From contig VDFB02000003.1 in the NCBI GenBank assembly GCA_007258455.2, forward strand, positions 40,985,986 through 41,049,985: a DNA stretch of 64,000 nucleotides. The letters run 5' to 3'. Below the pieces are notes generated by a model. The model was not told where the DNA came from. It saw only the letters and a program-made list of their open reading frames with translations, and did no database searches. Shown piece after piece: positions 1-11,217 of this stretch (its first letter is position 1; every line of letters starts with the position of its first letter). The position numbers and the translations under genes are program-made. Origin of the DNA: Sequoia sempervirens. Lineage: Eukaryota > Streptophyta > Pinopsida > Cupressales > Cupressaceae.

Positions 1-1228
1 AAAATCGGATACATCAACCTGAGAGCCATCAGAGGTATTTGGGTTTGCAAAATCAACTGGTACGATCCATACAATTTGCAGTAAAAAATCACCCTGATCA
101 GTTGTCCTCTGAGGAAAAAAAAAATTAGTAGCAGGTACTTTTTTTTCAAAAAAAAATTGGGCTTTTTCTATGTATTTTTGGCAAAAAAAAAATATTTGGC
201 AATCTCCTATAGTTTGCAAAAAAATATTTAATTGACTAGCAATAAAATCATATAGTCGGCATACAAATATTTTTCCATCAGCATAAATGATTTGGCATCG
301 GCATTTTTTTTGGGGTTTTGATTTTTAAAAATCATCGGTATTGTTTTTTATTAGTCGACATTATTTATAAGGGGTTTATTTATTTTACAATCCATCGGCA
401 TCAAGTCTATTCTGCATAAATATTATATTGTCGGCATACATTATTTGAAAATCATTGATTTTTTAATTGCATTTTATGTAATATTAAAAAATCTATCAAA
501 TTCTTTTGTCGACATTAATAAGTCTACAGATTTTATTTTGGTCGGCTGTGTTTAATACCTATCTGGCACGGAGTACTTTTTCGGCCATTTTTTGCAGAGG
601 GAAGTTTTTCTTTTCGGGTCCGCTCAATCGATCACATCACGGCCGGCTATCGTACTCTATACACCAGCCTTTTTGTCAGTCATTCTCTCCCGTGCCCGAT
701 GATCATCCTGTTGTCGTCGGCTCACTTCCCATTTTCAGAAATCTCCACCACCGGTCGTGTTTCTCTACGGGAGCCTGTGCTCTCCGTTCTATCTGAGCAG
801 AGCAACCATTGAATAGGTCACATTGCCCAAAATCTCTGCCCTGCCGCCGAATGGAGTAGCCCCTTTTTTTTCCATACATATAGCCAATGTCATATCAGTG
901 ACTAGCTCTTAGCGCCTAGGGGCCAAATTTTTGCCCCTCATTAGTCTACAGATTGCCTAATATAGGCATTTTTTTCATTTTATCATAACTTTCACCCACG
1001 GTGTCGAAAATTGACAAATGAGATACCGTCGGAAAGGTAATTCCAAGTAATTTTGAGTGGTGACATTTGTTCTATGAAATTTTTCTCACAGAAAATTCTA
1101 CATCCAACTAAAGAAAAAACCCTAATCTAGACTCAAAGGCTTGTAACTTCGCAAGCGTTCATCAGATTTTAGTTATTCCAGCGGCATCAAGAAGTATTTT
1201 CAAAGCTTTTTTCATCAGTTTAGACCCC
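1..1228. other. No gene seen; probable leader of the left copia-type element in its last 300 bases
   Basis: I see no convincing coding region here. Bases 230-440 are AT-rich with the word TCGGCA repeated at irregular spacing. Bases 540-860 are a GC-richer block with one 96-codon open frame (506-796) that resembles nothing I know. Bases 960-1228 run into the gag-like frame that follows and may be the untranslated leader of that element. The left end of that element, including its 5' LTR, was not found in the window. Confidence 0.4.
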
Positions 1229-1864
1229 TTGATCAGTTTCAACTCCAGGTACTCTTGCATGATATTCTTTTCAATTTGGTGCATTTTGATCAATAACTTG
1301 GACATCCTGAAGCTTGGGAAAAGATTTTTTGATCCGAGTAGCATCACTTTAGTTTCACATCATCCTTGGAAGTCTTTATTTTCTATTGAAGGTCATTTTT
1401 CTTTGTGTTTTTGGAGAAATTTCATTATGGGGCTTGCATATACTCCTTCTTTGGTTATGTTGCACAAGGGTAACTATAAGAAATGGCGAGATGGGATTAG
1501 CCACCATCTCCAATCATTTGATTTGTTGCCACATTTTTTTGGTATAGTTCCTCATCTGAGTGAAGGTATTCATGAACTTGCTTGGAGTTGCAGCAGATAC
1601 ATTATTTTGGATATCATTTCTATGCAAGTTGATTGTGATGTTTTGAGTTCTATTGATTGTTGTGATTGTCCTCAAATCCTTTGGACTAAGCTTGGGGAGA
1701 TCTATGGAGATTCAAATACTCCACTATTCCTCGATGATCATGATTCAGAATGTCATTCTTCAGATCAAGTACCCTATGATGGTATTGTTGTGCAGGAGGT
1801 TGATTTCCTTGAATCTTGCGAAGAGATTGACAAGGTTGCTCCAGGTGCTTCTTCTCCATCATAG
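1229..1864 (+). pseudogene. Ty1/copia-type Gag remnant
   Basis: Gag forms the particle that packages retrotransposon RNA. In a 211-codon open frame I see the start of a copia Gag domain around residues 80-100 (GNYKKWRDGISHHLQSFDLL, compare the usual NY..WR..I..HL pattern). About 60 residues later comes the closing motif PQILWTKLGEIYGDSN, compare W..L...YG of the UBN2-type Gag fold. No zinc knuckle and no protease, integrase or RT follows before the polypurine tract at 2871. The element therefore looks non-autonomous (gag only) or internally deleted. The stop at 1862-1864 is followed in another frame by more open sequence. I am fairly sure of the copia flavour, less so of the boundaries. Confidence 0.5.
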
Positions 1865-2870
1865 ACTATTGGTATCCCTTCACATTCAGTGATTCCTTGT
1901 CCAAATCCATTGATTGAGGCTTCCACCATCATCATTCATCAAGACACATTTAGTTTTTCAGACTTGGCATCTCAGGATGGCTTCATTTCAGGTATCACTG
2001 ACTTGGCTACTTCTACAGGTTTGGAGGACATTCTTGAGGGGGTATCACTCCTCTATTCATATCGCACTTTGGAGAATTCTCTTGAGTCTCCTTATTCCTT
2101 TGTCTCAACCATGCTTGGGAGTCCAGAGACTATCTTGGAGGCACTTGGTTTCTCTTCAGAGATTTCATATCTGACACTTCTTCCCTATCATTCCATTCAG
2201 GATTTGAGGTTTCTTCAGCATCTACCATTGGATCTGCTTTAGACTTCTTTTAGTGGTTTTGAGGACACTTCATTCAAGGGGGGCTATCAAGTCTCCATCA
2301 TATTCATCACATCTTTGTCTTTGGATATTATTCAACATTAGTTTATGCATCGTCTTGGTTTGTCACCTTCTTCATTGATTTTGGCATCTTCATCTTTAGG
2401 CAAGGAGACATTTGAGCAGAGTTTAGAGACACCATCAGTATCCACCTTCATCCTTCCTTCTTTCAATTCCTATTCGGAATGGGAAGCATCTCTGCACTTG
2501 GACTTGGTTTCATTTTTTCTGAAAGGGAGACAAGTTGTTTGTCGATATTGGATCCTATTCTATCTTTAGACACCATTTTTGCAGGTGATATCATCTTCTG
2601 GGGGGGCTATATAGTCTCTCTCTATTGTATCCATGTGACGGATGGTGTACTTGGGGGTTACTTGGGAGTCCTCCATCCTTCCCAGCGTATCTCACTTCTT
2701 TTTTGCTTGTTCATCTCCTTTTTGGAGAGGGGTTTTGTTCCCACTAGGTTTTCCCCTTTTCTCCGGTTGTGGGATATTTTCTACATTTTCATATACATGG
2801 GTACCTAACATGGCCTTGTAGCGAGGACCCATCATCTTCTTGCATAATCATTACATTTTTCCTCCCTAAG
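1865..2870 (+). other. 3' internal part of the left copia-type element, broken reading frames
   Basis: Several moderate open frames on the plus strand (1889-2242, 2345-2569, 2479-2808) are Ser/Leu-rich and match no domain I recognise. No RT or integrase motif is visible. Around 2727-2756 the text resembles a short stretch common in the 3' untranslated part of plant copia elements, a TTTTG-CCCACT-GGTTTT-CC pattern. This supports reading the block as internal sequence just upstream of a 3' LTR. Confidence 0.4.
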
Positions 2871-2887
2871 TTGAACTTATGGGGGGG
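2871..2887 (+). other. Polypurine tract of the left copia-type element
   Basis: The sequence ends in ATGGGGGGG directly against the TGTTAG that opens the LTR. A purine run in this position primes plus-strand DNA synthesis, so the following LTR behaves as a 3' LTR for the sequence on its left. Confidence 0.6.
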
Positions 2888-3339
2888 TGTTAGTGTAATT
2901 AATTAATTAATTATTACACTAGCATAAGTTAACTTAGGTCATATTTCATTTAGTCCTAGGTTGCATTTCTAATAAATCATTTAAATAAGTGGGAAAATAT
3001 TCCCTTGTTTGTGGGGATAAGATTCCTTCTAGAAGATGAGTTGTCCTTCTAGAACTTATCTCAACATTTAATAATTTCCTAAATAGGGTTCATATGTTGT
3101 CACATGTTAGATCATGACACATGGCAACATCTCATGCATCTTAGGTTTTCCTTCTTGCCTATATAATCAGGCATTTTATTCATTTGTAACATATCAATAT
3201 AATCAATCATATCATCAATATAGAATCTCTATTGTGCATGCCTAGTCGCAACACTTTTTGTGTGGTTGATTATCTTTCTTGGCAAAGGTCCTCCATTGAA
3301 GACTATAGCTTCAGGGACTGTGCATTCATAATCTCAACA
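2888..3339 (+). repeat. Copia-type LTR, 452 bp, TG...CA
   Basis: The block starts TGTTAG and ends CTCAACA, giving the short terminal inverted repeat TGTT/AACA. It has a TATA-like box TATATAAT at 3160-3167, with the presumed transcript start shortly after. It is preceded directly by a polypurine tract and followed directly by a tRNA-Met-type primer binding site. Bases 2890-2921 form a near-perfect palindrome centred on repeated AATT. Having a polypurine tract on one side and a primer site on the other suggests a shared LTR of two tandem copies, or recombination between elements. Confidence 0.75.
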
Positions 3340-3352
3340 TGGTATCAGAGCA
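3340..3352 (+). other. Primer binding site (initiator tRNA-Met type)
   Basis: TGGTATCAGAGC is the standard plant retrotransposon primer binding site complementary to the 3' end of initiator tRNA-Met. It begins at the base after the LTR ends. Only this site and at most a few bases of the right-hand copia copy remain here before element A begins. Confidence 0.8.
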
Positions 3353-4111
3353 TGTTGAATTCTAACACAACGGGCAAAGGTGATCATTGCCTCGACATCA
3401 TTGCTCAGATTTTGGATCTTTTCAATTGTTGCTCACCAAAGCGGTGGAGGGCTCGCTATAAATATTACTCTTTGCTTCGAGAAACGGGTTCTAAGTTCCA
3501 GTTTCCACAGGTCCAAGGTTCCAATATTTTAGGTTACAATTTTGGTGATCATATGCTTTTTCCAGTGTTAGAATCATAGGATTTTTGGAGAGACCGAGCC
3601 TTTGTATTGTTTAATTGCAAGACTTACAGACTGTGCCACTATTCGACCTCTTTGTTTCTTATGCTATTGATAAATTGTATGTTGTGTCATTATTGTCTGA
3701 ATGGTTTATTTGTCATACTTCTATAATTTGAATGCAAGTTTTTTGGTTTGGATCATGTCTTCTAACTCTTCTTTTCAGTAAATGGGTATGATTATTATTT
3801 TATGTCACTGAATGAGTTGTTCATGTTGCAATCCTTAATTTATGTTATTCTAAGATATGGTAAATTGCTAAGCAAACCCTTAGACTATATCCAAAAGATA
3901 GGTTTATCGTGCCTTTCATATAAATTTTGGTGTATTTCCTTAGTTAGATTCTTTATTTTATATCTGCTTTTGTTTCCCATTCCAAAACCCCATTCACAAA
4001 AGAAGTTAGCTTCTTTAAAAATCTGGAAGTCACTCAGTTTAGTGCAATAGGTCCCCCATAAACTGAGTTTCCCACAAAGGGTTGTTACCTTACCAATTTT
4101 TGGCATCAACA
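3353..4111 (+). repeat. 5' LTR of element A
   Basis: From about 3370 to 4111 this matches 36150-36895 closely by eye (roughly 95 percent, not counted exactly). It ends GGCATCAACA, with a TATA box TATAAATA at 3457-3464 that is shared with the other copy. The first 17 bases align only loosely with the 3' LTR. The true start could therefore be 3353 (TGTTG) or a deletion junction near 3370. Bases 3372-3579 are open in one frame in both copies, but I judge this to be chance (see rejected items). Confidence 0.8.
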
Positions 4112-4127
4112 GTTTTTTTCTTTTTCC

Positions 4128-4145
4128 TGGCACGCCCAATGGGAC
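4128..4145 (+). other. Primer binding site of element A
   Basis: TGGCACGCCCAATGGGAC, 16 bases after the LTR end, has the TGGCAC-GCCC-GTGGGAC style found next to 5' LTRs of plant Tat/Ogre gypsy elements. It supports 3353-4111 being the 5' LTR. Confidence 0.65.
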
Positions 4146-4308
4146 TGAGCTTAAATGAATCAAATTTTTAGAAAGGTGTATGAGCCATCGGCCTGTTACT
4201 AGGTCCCAAACTGCAAATAATCCCAGTTAGTTAGTACCACCATTAGGGACAATACATCCCGCAACCCAATTAGTAAACATTTCACTTCCTCCTCCCTTTC
4301 TGTTAGCC

Positions 4309-4623
4309 ATGTTGCCTATTGCTAACAGAAATTATGTGGCATGGGACACAGAAAGCCCTCTTGTTGCACCAGTAGCACCTTCCATTTGGGCCGCTATCCT
4401 GGTCTCCACCCTAAAGGCTATACCTAAATTCACCAGAGATGGCTCAAGAACCTCATTCGAACATTTGCAAGATGGCGTCGATGTATGCCTAGTACATGGG
4501 GTTATAGCCCAAAATGTGGCATTAAGACTGCTTGTCACCTCTTTTAGGGGTAAAGCACTGGATTGGTACTGCACATTGTAGGAAAATACTATCAGTACTT
4601 GGGATGAGCTCAATGAGCCTTTA
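4309..4623 (+). pseudogene. Element A Gag, N-terminal part (interrupted)
   Basis: Gypsy-type Gag (Retrotrans_gag family) forms the virus-like particle. After an N-terminal stretch the frame shows PKFTRDGSRTSFEHLQDG, then VALRLLVTSFRGKALDWYCTL, then STWDELNEPL, which is the usual order of conserved blocks. A TAG interrupts the frame at 4579-4581. The coding sequence is cut at 4623 by element B and resumes at 23828, where the next expected Gag block is found. This split across 19.2 kb is the clearest proof that B inserted into A. Confidence 0.85.
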
Positions 4624-4718
4624 TGTAGACATGGAAAATATACCAACATACTTGATCTCGATTACTAACACCATTTCATCTTGAATCGCCTTCTCGGCTT
4701 ATCATCACTTTTCATCCC

Positions 4719-5051
4719 TTAATTAAATAAATAATCATTTATCTAATTAAGCCATTCTCTCTTGTTAATTAAATAAATCAATCTAATCTAATTAACCCTA
4801 AGTCTCTATTTAATTAAATAATTCATTTTATTTGATTAAATCTCTAAAGTCACCCTATTAAATTAAATAAATTAAACCTTGTTTAATTTAATCTAACATT
4901 ATCCCCTTTAGTTAAATAAATCAATCCTTTATTTAATTAAATCTAAATCACATTCTTCTCATCATTTGATTTAAATCAACCCATAAATCTAAATCAAATA
5001 GTCACATCATCTAACCCCCCATTAAATTAATTAAACCTTGATTAATTTAAT
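4719..5051 (+). repeat. Array of seven short inverted repeats in U3 of element B LTR
   Basis: Seven hairpin-forming units follow each other about every 50 bases. They lie at 4719-4750 (14 bp arms, one mismatch), 4764-4796, 4808-4841 (13 bp arms, one mismatch), 4857-4892 (11 bp perfect arms), 4912-4938 (9 bp perfect), 4965-4998 (9 bp perfect) and 5021-5051 (11 bp perfect, 9 base loop). The arms are made of TTAAT/ATTAA words; the spacers are CT-rich. The same array sits at about 22662-23000 in the 3' LTR with the arms largely kept. The role is unknown; cruciform formation, enhancer duplication or protein binding are possibilities. Confidence 0.75.
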
Positions 5052-5443
5052 CCTAATCTCCAAATTTTTCTAGATTTTTCCACTTGCACATGAAAATATA
5101 TTTAATGGATTTATTAAATCCCTATTTTCTCTCAACTTGACATCTTTAGAGGAATATTCCTCCAAGTTTGAAAATCCCTCCAAGTGGATTTGTCCTTCCA
5201 ACAAGATAGTCATTCCTTCTTACATGTCCTTGTGCATTGAGCCAAGTGGCATTTAAGTCATTCCTTTTTCCCTCTTACATGTCATTTCACTATTTTAAAA
5301 ATTCCACCTAATTGCATTTATGGGCACATTCATCAAAATGTGCACATTATTTTCCCATTCACAACTTGACAAGTGGCACTTTCCCATTGGGTGTTGAATG
5401 ATCCCACATTCATCCCATTTTGCATTTCTCCATCTTGTCTTTC

Positions 5444-5451
5444 TATAAATA
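5444..5451 (+). promoter_or_regulatory. TATA box of element B 5' LTR
   Basis: TATAAATA in the context CTTTCTATAAATAAGAGG, about 430 bases before the LTR end, is the likely core promoter for the genomic RNA. The matching place in the 3' LTR (near 23386) reads CAATAAATA, so the right copy has lost the box. Confidence 0.6.
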
Positions 5452-5876
5452 AGAGGCTTTTCTCCTCATTTTGATCATCCACAATTTGAGAAAGTTTACT
5501 ATACTCAATTTTATCCTCAAGCATATCTATTTTCATCAATTTTATCAAAGTCTTAGCTAGGTTATGCAGATTTTTCATCATGGAGCTCAAGTGAATCTTC
5601 AAAAAGTGGATCAACCTTCATTACTCATCAACATTGCATCATAGGGGTTGGGAAAGGGCCAATTTTCACATCAAATTGGCACCAATTCCCCCATGGGATC
5701 AAGATTTTTCTTGCTTAATTAGGATTTTATTGTTTTCTCATTGTATTCTTCATTTTTGTTTCCTATTTTGAGCATTACTAATGGATTTCATGGGGAATCT
5801 TGATTCTTACTTGCATTTGATCTAACTATGTGTTTTTTTATTGTGTTTTGAAGGTATTAGGATTGGGGTTCTACAT

Positions 5877-5895
5877 TTAGCGCTAGAGGGAGGGC
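5877..5895 (+). other. Primer binding site of element B
   Basis: TTAGCGCTAGAGGGAGGGC begins two bases after the LTR. It resembles the TGGCGC-type sites used by many plant gypsy elements, with a G to A change in the first triplet. I did not identify the tRNA. Confidence 0.5.
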
Positions 5896-8773
5896 TACTC
5901 TCGAGTTCAAATCATGTTTTTTAACAAAATTTTGTGTTTTTCTCTGTTTTTTTGTGTCTACAGGAAATTGTACCGCTATCAATCCAGCGTCGCCATATAA
6001 CACTGCTTCCAATACAACGTCGCCATACAACACCGCTTCAAACTTCAAACCTCACCACTTTTCCTTTCCCGCCCAGAACTCAAATCTTCTAACTTCATCG
6101 CTGAGTCAGTTTATGAGCGCTGGAATTTCTAAATTTCAAATAGCACTATTGGGTGAAACTCCACCGCAATCACGCTCTTTGGTTTTACTAGAGAGTGTCG
6201 TTATCCGACAAGTGGTGCCATGCAGCACCACTAAACCTCCTCAAACTGCACCGCCTGTGTAGACTGTGTCGCTGGAGTCAAGTAAAAGGTTTAAATTGGT
6301 TCAATTTCAACATGTGCTTTTTCATTTTGATGGCTTTAGGTTGCTAGTTGGTTTTTCTCTCCTCTATTTTGTAGTTCTAATCATTTTTTGCAGGTTGATC
6401 TAATCAAGGTGGAGGAAAATGAGGTTGAAAGTGACCTTATGACATCATTCTCTCATTGCGTCAAGTGTTTTTTAACACTTTAGTGTTTTCTTAACACTTT
6501 GGGAGTACTCAAAATTTCTCTTAAGGATTTGTTACCTTTCATGCTATTAGGACATACTAAATTTCTTTTGGGCTCTAAAAAGAACACTACAAAAGTTTTC
6601 AATTTTTGCTACAAAGGGCTTAAAAGGAACATTAGAAAAATCCACTAGATTTTGTTTAAAGGTTAACAATTGTATAATCAAAATCTCACATTTCCTTTGG
6701 TGCTTAAAAAAAAGTCACTCTTGCTTTGAAAGGATAAAATAAACATGTGCTACTTTGTCTTGTAATTACTTACCCAAAGTAATACCATAAAAAAGACATG
6801 CATTTCTCTCACTCCTCACAACGATCTTGAGAATCAAAAGGCTTTTTGGTGATCTTAAGTTGGGTAAAGTGATTTCCTTCACATTTCATTTGGGATTAAA
6901 ATTGAACACATCTTGCGAGTGTGAGTGGAACATATTGCGTGTGTTCTCTCTTTGTTTCTCAACAAACATCAATCGAACTACGGATATGTTTGCTCACTTT
7001 TTTATCTTAGAGGGTCTATCTTGTGGAAAAAATTAATCACGCAAGGGAACGACCCAACCGACAACATGCTAAAGCCAAGCAACTTCCAATTGGTATATAA
7101 GTGTGGATACTTGTTGAAAGGAAAGTATCGCGATGGTCATTCCAATGAGTAGGGCAGCAATGGTCTCTCACTGCATGGATGATCCCCTACGAATGGAATG
7201 CCCACATTAAAACCCTTGTTTAGAAAAAACCAAAATCCTTGATCTATTTGTTGGTGCAAAAATGGTCATTCTAAAGCCGCCCCACACTTTTACGGCTTTT
7301 AGTGAAAATGGAAAGTAGGCCATGGGAGTTTCATGGTTATGGATGCTTGGCTTCCCTATATAAGTGAGTTTCATGGAGGGGATCCAGTGGGGTCAAGCAT
7401 CTAACCATTCACTAAAAGTAGGCGTAGTTGGACTTGTCCAAGTGGGGATTCAACAAATACAATCTTTCATATCCATAGAGTTATACTTGTTCTTGGAAAC
7501 AAAACACTTTGCTTGTTCATAAACATTTGAAAACAAACATTCAACATTATCATCAAACTTCAAACCCTTTAGGAAGCAAATATCTTTGACAAAATTTGTG
7601 TGTTATTGCTTGCCCTTGGGATTTTATCCTTAGAGGTTTCTAAACACTTGGATTTATATCTCAATTTGCTTACTAAAGTCAAAAATAGGAAAATTTTGTC
7701 TTAATTTCCTTGATTTCCACATAACACACTTTGTGGGATGATAAGAAATTAGGACATTAGACATTTAGTTTGAAGAAACCTAATCAAGAATTCTTTGTGG
7801 TAAAAAGAAATCACTAAGAAAAGCTAAGAACAATTGAACCCCACACATGTGTCTCAAATGATTTCACGCAAGATCAAAATCCGGAAACCAAAGTCAAAAG
7901 CTCTTAGTCCAAAAGAACATCAAAAGCATCTCTCAATTCTCTACAAATTCAGACAAAGATTACTTTTCAACTTTTACAAAAGAGCTTCGAGAAACAATCC
8001 CAATTTGTAATTGTTCTATTATTGTCAAAATCCAAATCTTTTTCAAGAATTTGAGCATCTTGTTTAGAGTAAAGCATGTTCTTCGAAACTGAGGTCTTGT
8101 AAACAAGAGTCTTTTTAGGTACACATAGGATCAAATCAAAACCTCCATCCATCTTTCAAACATCAAACCAAAATCATCTCACCAACAACTCTTGAAAATA
8201 TTGAAATCATCCTTCATGCTAAACTTTTTGGAAAATCCATGAATCAAAAATCCTTGAAACAAATCAAAATACTTGAATCAAACATCAAAACAATCTTGTT
8301 TACCTAGGTATATGTAGATACATCCTTCTTCATATGCTTAGTTAAATTGTCATCAAATCATTTTGTTTAGCTAGGTATATGTAGATGCATCCTTCTCCAT
8401 ATACTTAGTTGAATTATCGTCTTGTTTGGTTGGGTGTAGGTAGATGCATATTTCTCCCTACACTTAGTCAAATTATCATCTTGTGAGCAATTCTATCCCA
8501 TAGATAACATCCAACATCTTGGGATCCATTTTTCATTATCTGAGATCAAACCAATCCAAAACCAGAAACAAGGTCAAAATCAAAATCCAAGAATTCAAGA
8601 ATCCAAAATCAAAATCCAAATCAAATCCAAGAATCCAAAAAAGTCCCAAAAGTATAGCATCCCCTCAAGATCTTCTAATATTTTCACCATCCATATCATC
8701 CATCTTTCACACATTTCATCATTTCACCTTTGATCCTTAAGCATCCTAGATCTTCTCTTTTGAGCCTTATTTT
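5896..8773 (+). other. Leader of element B, no convincing gene
   Basis: Nearly 2.9 kb separates the primer site from gag. A 102-codon open frame at 5954-6262 contains a short imperfect internal duplication (SPYNTASN twice) but no domain I know. Bases 8270-8480 contain three near copies of a ~70-base unit with TAGGTATATGTAGATGCATCCTTCT-like text. Long leaders, some with an extra ORF1, are known in Ogre-type Tat elements. I see no evidence that a protein is made here. Confidence 0.5.
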
Positions 8774-11217
8774 ATGGTTCAAACTAGATATCAACACAAG
8801 AGGGACATGGAAACCAACAAAGAAACATCCACTTCAAGTGACCTAAGTCAAACCAATTCTGAAATAAATCACATTGGATCAAGCAATCCCCTAACTAACT
8901 TTCCTTCATCATCACAAAATCCTCAAGAGGAATGTCAAGTAGAGGATATCACCAATAATTCCTTTAGAATGACACAAGATGAGATCATCGAAATGGTCCA
9001 AAATCTCGAGAATCATAGAATCATTGACATCATGATGAGACTCAATCCCTCACAATATATGCTTGAATGAGCAAAACAAGGGGCTAAAATCCCTTCCGAT
9101 TTTGATGTGAGCACCATTGTGGAATCACCTTTTGGGGTCATGCCTCCAATTTCATCCATGCCCCCAATTTCATCCACACCTCCATTCCAAAGCATCACCC
9201 AACCCATCCCCCAAATTACATCATCCATTGCTCCAACTCAACCTATTGTTAATAAGGGAAGCACATTTCTCAATGCACTACAAACACACCCCCTCGTGAA
9301 CAATCAAGATTTGGATGCAAACACCATCCTAGGGAAATCCATACCCCAAAATCCATCACATCCATATGTCCCCCTCACCTTTCATGATCCTAATGACCCA
9401 TCATCATCATTTCACACAACACCTCAAACCTCTCTCCCTATAACCTTGCAAGGAGAAGGTGACTTATTTGGACTAGGGGCCATCTTTGACCTTTCATCTT
9501 CATCATTTCCCCAAGGTAGTATGCCACTCACTTTTCCACCACTTCCACCCTTTCCATCAATATCCACATCACCTCTCAGTTTAGGGCTTCCCCCTTTACC
9601 AAATATCAATCAACAAAATCAAATCAACCCCCCGATCATCAATCAAAATATCATACTGAATCCTCCCATCTTGTCATCGACACCGCAACAACAGATGACA
9701 ACCATCCTGATAATGCAAGCCACCACCATCACATCATCAACCATCCCCCAAATATCTCAAAACATGGTCTCTCAAGGATCAAGCATATCGATCACACCAT
9801 CCACCACCCAAATCCCAATCATGAATACGATAGTGCCTCTCATCACCACAACAAACACCATTCCAAATCCACCACCACCACCACCAAATTCAAACACATC
9901 AAACCAATACAACATTGTGTCGCAAGCCGGTCAGCAAGTTGTCTATCAAAAGGCACTCCAACAAATCCAAAACTAACAAGTTGCACAACTAGACACTCAA
10001 CAAGCACAAATATAATTAGTTGCACAAAAACCCACTCAAGCAGCGCAAGCCACTCAAGCAGCACAAGCCACTCAAGATTCTCAAGCTGCACAAGCCGCTC
10101 AACCCGCTCAAGCTGCTCAAGCCGCTCAAGCCACCCAAGCTTCCCAACAAGCACAAGCCCAGGCTCAGGCACAAGCACAAGCTCGAGCCCAATACCAAGC
10201 TCAACAAGCACAAGCATAGGCACAAGCACAAGCACAAGAACAATAATAGTACCTTGCATAGCAACAAGTAGCCCAACAACAAGCATATCAGCAAGCGCTA
10301 AAGCAATACCAAGAGTAGCAAGAAGTGGCCCGATTAGCAGCACAGCAACAAGTGTTGTTGGTGTAACAACAACAACAAGCTCAACAACAGGCACTATTAA
10401 TGCAATAGCAATAGGACCAACAACAAGCATTGTTGGTACAACAGCAATTACAAGCATATTTGGTGCAACAAAATGTGCAGACATCATCCACCAATACAAC
10501 AACAAATCCACCCATCCCGCTGACAATTGAACCACCACAAAACACTTTCACTCGACCCCCTAATCCGCAAAATGATGTGACAACACAAATCAAGTTGCTC
10601 TCGCAACAAGTGCTTAATCTTCAGTCAAGGAAAACCATGAAAACACCCAACAACTTGTGTCCTTATCCATTTGACAGGAGTCTTGCAATGGAACTATTCC
10701 CAAAGGGATTCTAAATCCCAAAATTTGACAAATACCATGGGATAGGAAACCCTGAAGATCACATCAGGGAATTCCAAGTGCATTGCATGGAAGTCACATA
10801 TGACGATACATATATGATGCAGCTATTTCCTAGAAGTTTCGTTGGCCAAGCCATGGAATGGTTCTCTCACCTTCCTCCTGTCATCAAAAAGTTCCAAGAA
10901 ATAGTAGATGCATTCATAAAAAAATATGCATTCAATATTGGTATGGATGTTAGTCTAAAGGAACTATCAGCTCTTAAACAAGGAAAGAATGAATCATTTG
11001 CTTCCTTCCTACAACGATGGAAATCCAAGGCTAATAGGAGCAAATGGCCATTCCTGAAGAACAACAATTTTGCACCATCATCTCCAATCTCGAAGGAACC
11101 TTGGCATTCCGTCTCAAAGTGCAAGGTATCACCACATATGACCAATTGATCTCCAAAGTGCTTAACATTGAACAAGCCCTTATTGCACAAGGAGGGTCAT
11201 CTGTATATCCTAAATAG
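8774..11217 (+). pseudogene. Element B Gag
   Basis: One reading frame runs from the ATG at 8774 to about 11038 with stop codons only, then continues after a frameshift. The N-terminal 400 residues are Pro/Ser/Thr/Gln-rich and hydrophilic. Next comes a Gln/Ala-rich tract (about 9977-10480), then the Gag core beginning IPKFDKYHGIGNPEDHIREF, with QAMEWFSHLPP and NESFASFLQRW blocks. The last part, in the new frame, contains NLEGTLAFRLKVQGITTYDQ. The long low-complexity N-terminal region makes this Gag larger than the usual gypsy Gag. Confidence 0.85.
9977..10480 (+). repeat. Gln/Ala-rich coding repeat inside element B Gag
   Basis: Codons CAA, GCA, GCT, GCC and ACT alternate to encode runs such as QAAQATQAAQAT and AQAQAQAQAQ for about 160 residues. 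The tract is an imperfect hexanucleotide-type repeat (CAAGCN). It carries several stops (TAA, TAG) that fit C to T changes in CAA and CAG. On the minus strand it gives spurious Leu/Val-rich open frames, which I do not annotate. Confidence 0.8.

Larger units (their letters stand above)
4624..5875 (+). repeat. 5' LTR of element B, 1252 bp
   Basis: The LTR starts TGTAGACATGG and ends GGGTTCTACA. U3 contains seven short inverted repeats (separate entry). A TATA box at 5444-5451 is followed by the probable transcript start. Comparison with the 3' LTR shows substitutions concentrated in the first 450 bases and fewer afterwards. Confidence 0.9.

Noticed and set aside
3372..3579. Open frame of about 70 codons shared by both LTRs of element A (ending FGDHMLFPVLES or FGDHMLLPVLES)
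   Set aside because: The two copies are related as LTRs, so shared text is expected. Most differences between them change the amino acid, which argues against selection for a protein.
5333..5614. Minus-strand 93-codon frame in the LTR of element B, also present in part in the 3' LTR
   Set aside because: It lies across the promoter and transcript start of the LTR, is not fully open in the other copy and has no recognisable domain.
9843..10538. Minus-strand 231-codon Leu/Val-rich open frame
   Set aside because: It is the mirror image of the CAA/GCN repeat in Gag, which cannot give stops in this frame. No independent sign of coding.
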